This document shows positions 63,325-64,000 of a DNA stretch of 64,000 nucleotides, one piece after another (positions within the stretch are counted from its first letter, which is position 1; each line of letters starts with the position of its first letter). A program made the translations under genes and the position numbers. Source of the DNA: Ichthyophis bannanicus. Lineage: Eukaryota; Chordata; Amphibia; Gymnophiona; Ichthyophiidae. Location of the stretch: positions 4,707,001 through 4,771,000 of the forward strand of contig JAWIIG010000025.1 in the NCBI GenBank assembly GCA_033557465.1. The letters are read 5' to 3'. The notes under the pieces are model-generated. The model was given only the letters and a program-made list of their open reading frames with translations. It searched no databases and was not told the origin of the DNA.

Positions 63325-64000
63325 AACCCAAGACAAGCCTCAGAGCCAGATCATAGCATGAAAACATCATCCAAGTACCAGCGCCATAATTTAAGGTGGC
63401 TATACTAAGGGGCACCATCCAAATAGCGATTTTCAAACTCGCCTATATACAACAATGCCACTGAGGGGGCTAATGTAGCACCCATGGCCACCCCATGATG
63501 CTGCAAATAACCATCTTTGTACCAAAAATAGTTCTTAAAAAGCACCAAATGAGCCAAATCAAGGATAAATTCCACAGGGATACGATAAGGAGGAGGATGA
63601 GTATGCAGAGTTCCATCAATGATTTTAAGAGCACAATCTTGAGGAATATTCGTATATAAATTGTTAATATTCATAGTCACCATCAAATTAACCTGAGACC
63701 ATTCAGAAAAATCTTGGAAAATCCTCAAAAAATGTGTGGTATCTTTTATAAACGATGTCACCCTCTGAACTGCTGGTTTCAAAAAATGATCCACAAAATG
63801 TGATAAAGGTTCAAGAACAGAACCACAAGTTGACACAATAGGACGCCCAGGAGGACAACTCAATGACTTATGAACTTTTGGTAAAAGATATATCTTGGAG
63901 TCATAGGAGCCATCTCCACCAATAAGCCGCTTGGTATAGCCATCTTAAATTATGGCGCTGGTACTTGGATGATATTTTCATGCTATGGTCTGGCTCTGAG
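63325..64000 (-). mobile_element. Penelope-like retroelement fragment
   Basis: A Penelope-like RT core is encoded on the minus strand. Its end is duplicated in inverted orientation at the window edge: 63339-63407 and 63933-64000 are complementary with a few differences. The plus strand of the right arm encodes the same WRWYLDD block facing the other way. The element continues beyond the window. Confidence 0.75.
63330..63930 (-). pseudogene. Penelope-like reverse transcriptase fragment
   Basis: From about 63930 the minus strand reads SKIYLLPKVHKSLSCPPGRP, then VLEPLSHFVDHFLKP, DTTHFLRIF, NINNLYTNIPQ (motif A, with Asn where the catalytic Asp usually stands), FKNYFWYKDGYLQHHG, VAMGATLAPSVALLYIGEFE (motif B). 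After a stop near 63405 another frame gives LWRWYLDDVFMLWSGSE (motif C, YLDD). These are signature blocks of Penelope-like RTs. The GIY-YIG endonuclease would lie outside the preserved part. Confidence 0.75.

Overview
This is vertebrate nuclear DNA. Its only host-gene content is three short exons on the minus strand that I assign to MRPS27, the mitochondrial small-subunit ribosomal PPR protein mS27. They lie at 62897-62975, 29266-29381 and 3660-3762. Each has a clean splice acceptor and donor, their phases join, and the three peptides are consecutive in the protein. The window is therefore mostly two MRPS27 introns (about 33.5 kb and 25.5 kb) plus parts of the flanking introns. The load of DIRS, CR1, L2, RTE, L1 and Penelope-like elements and the large introns suggest an amphibian, possibly a caecilian; the species call is inference.

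Left part (1-29265). An RTE/BovB-like LINE tail (plus) is followed by the MRPS27 exon at 3.7 kb, an L2 3' end (minus), an ORF1-only L1 derivative, L2 debris and a SINE. Then comes a three-level nest: a DIRS-B copy (8996-24028) carries a DIRS-A copy (9886-20563), which carries a near-complete CR1 (15055-20121). A solo LTR (21777-22392) also sits in DIRS-B. After that come an L1 5' fragment and an L2 endonuclease fragment split by a 2.26-kb hAT element (25918-28176). The 29.3-kb exon follows.

Right part (29382-64000). A second DIRS-A copy (29977-36333) holds two tRNA-derived SINEs. Next are a Tc1-like transposase fragment and an L2 endonuclease fragment split by a second DIRS-B copy (37217-41860), then an old DIRS fossil. 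A second CR1 (44521 to about 54400, minus) has been hit by a TA-target DNA transposon (itself holding an L1 with a hAT inside), a 342-bp unknown insert, a 273-bp LINE/SINE tail, a tRNA-Pro SINE and a 1.2-kb solo LTR. A third CR1 fragment ends where a third DIRS-A copy begins (57862-62432). That copy is internally deleted but keeps an open tyrosine-recombinase frame. The last MRPS27 exon and a Penelope-like RT fragment close the window.

Apart from the three exons, nothing here looks like host coding sequence. All mobile-element genes carry stops, frameshifts or deletions, except that the DIRS-A3 recombinase frame is open. Most elements inserted directly into the introns lie in the same sense as MRPS27. 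Family names rest on recognised protein motifs, terminal repeats and target-site duplications; no database search was run.
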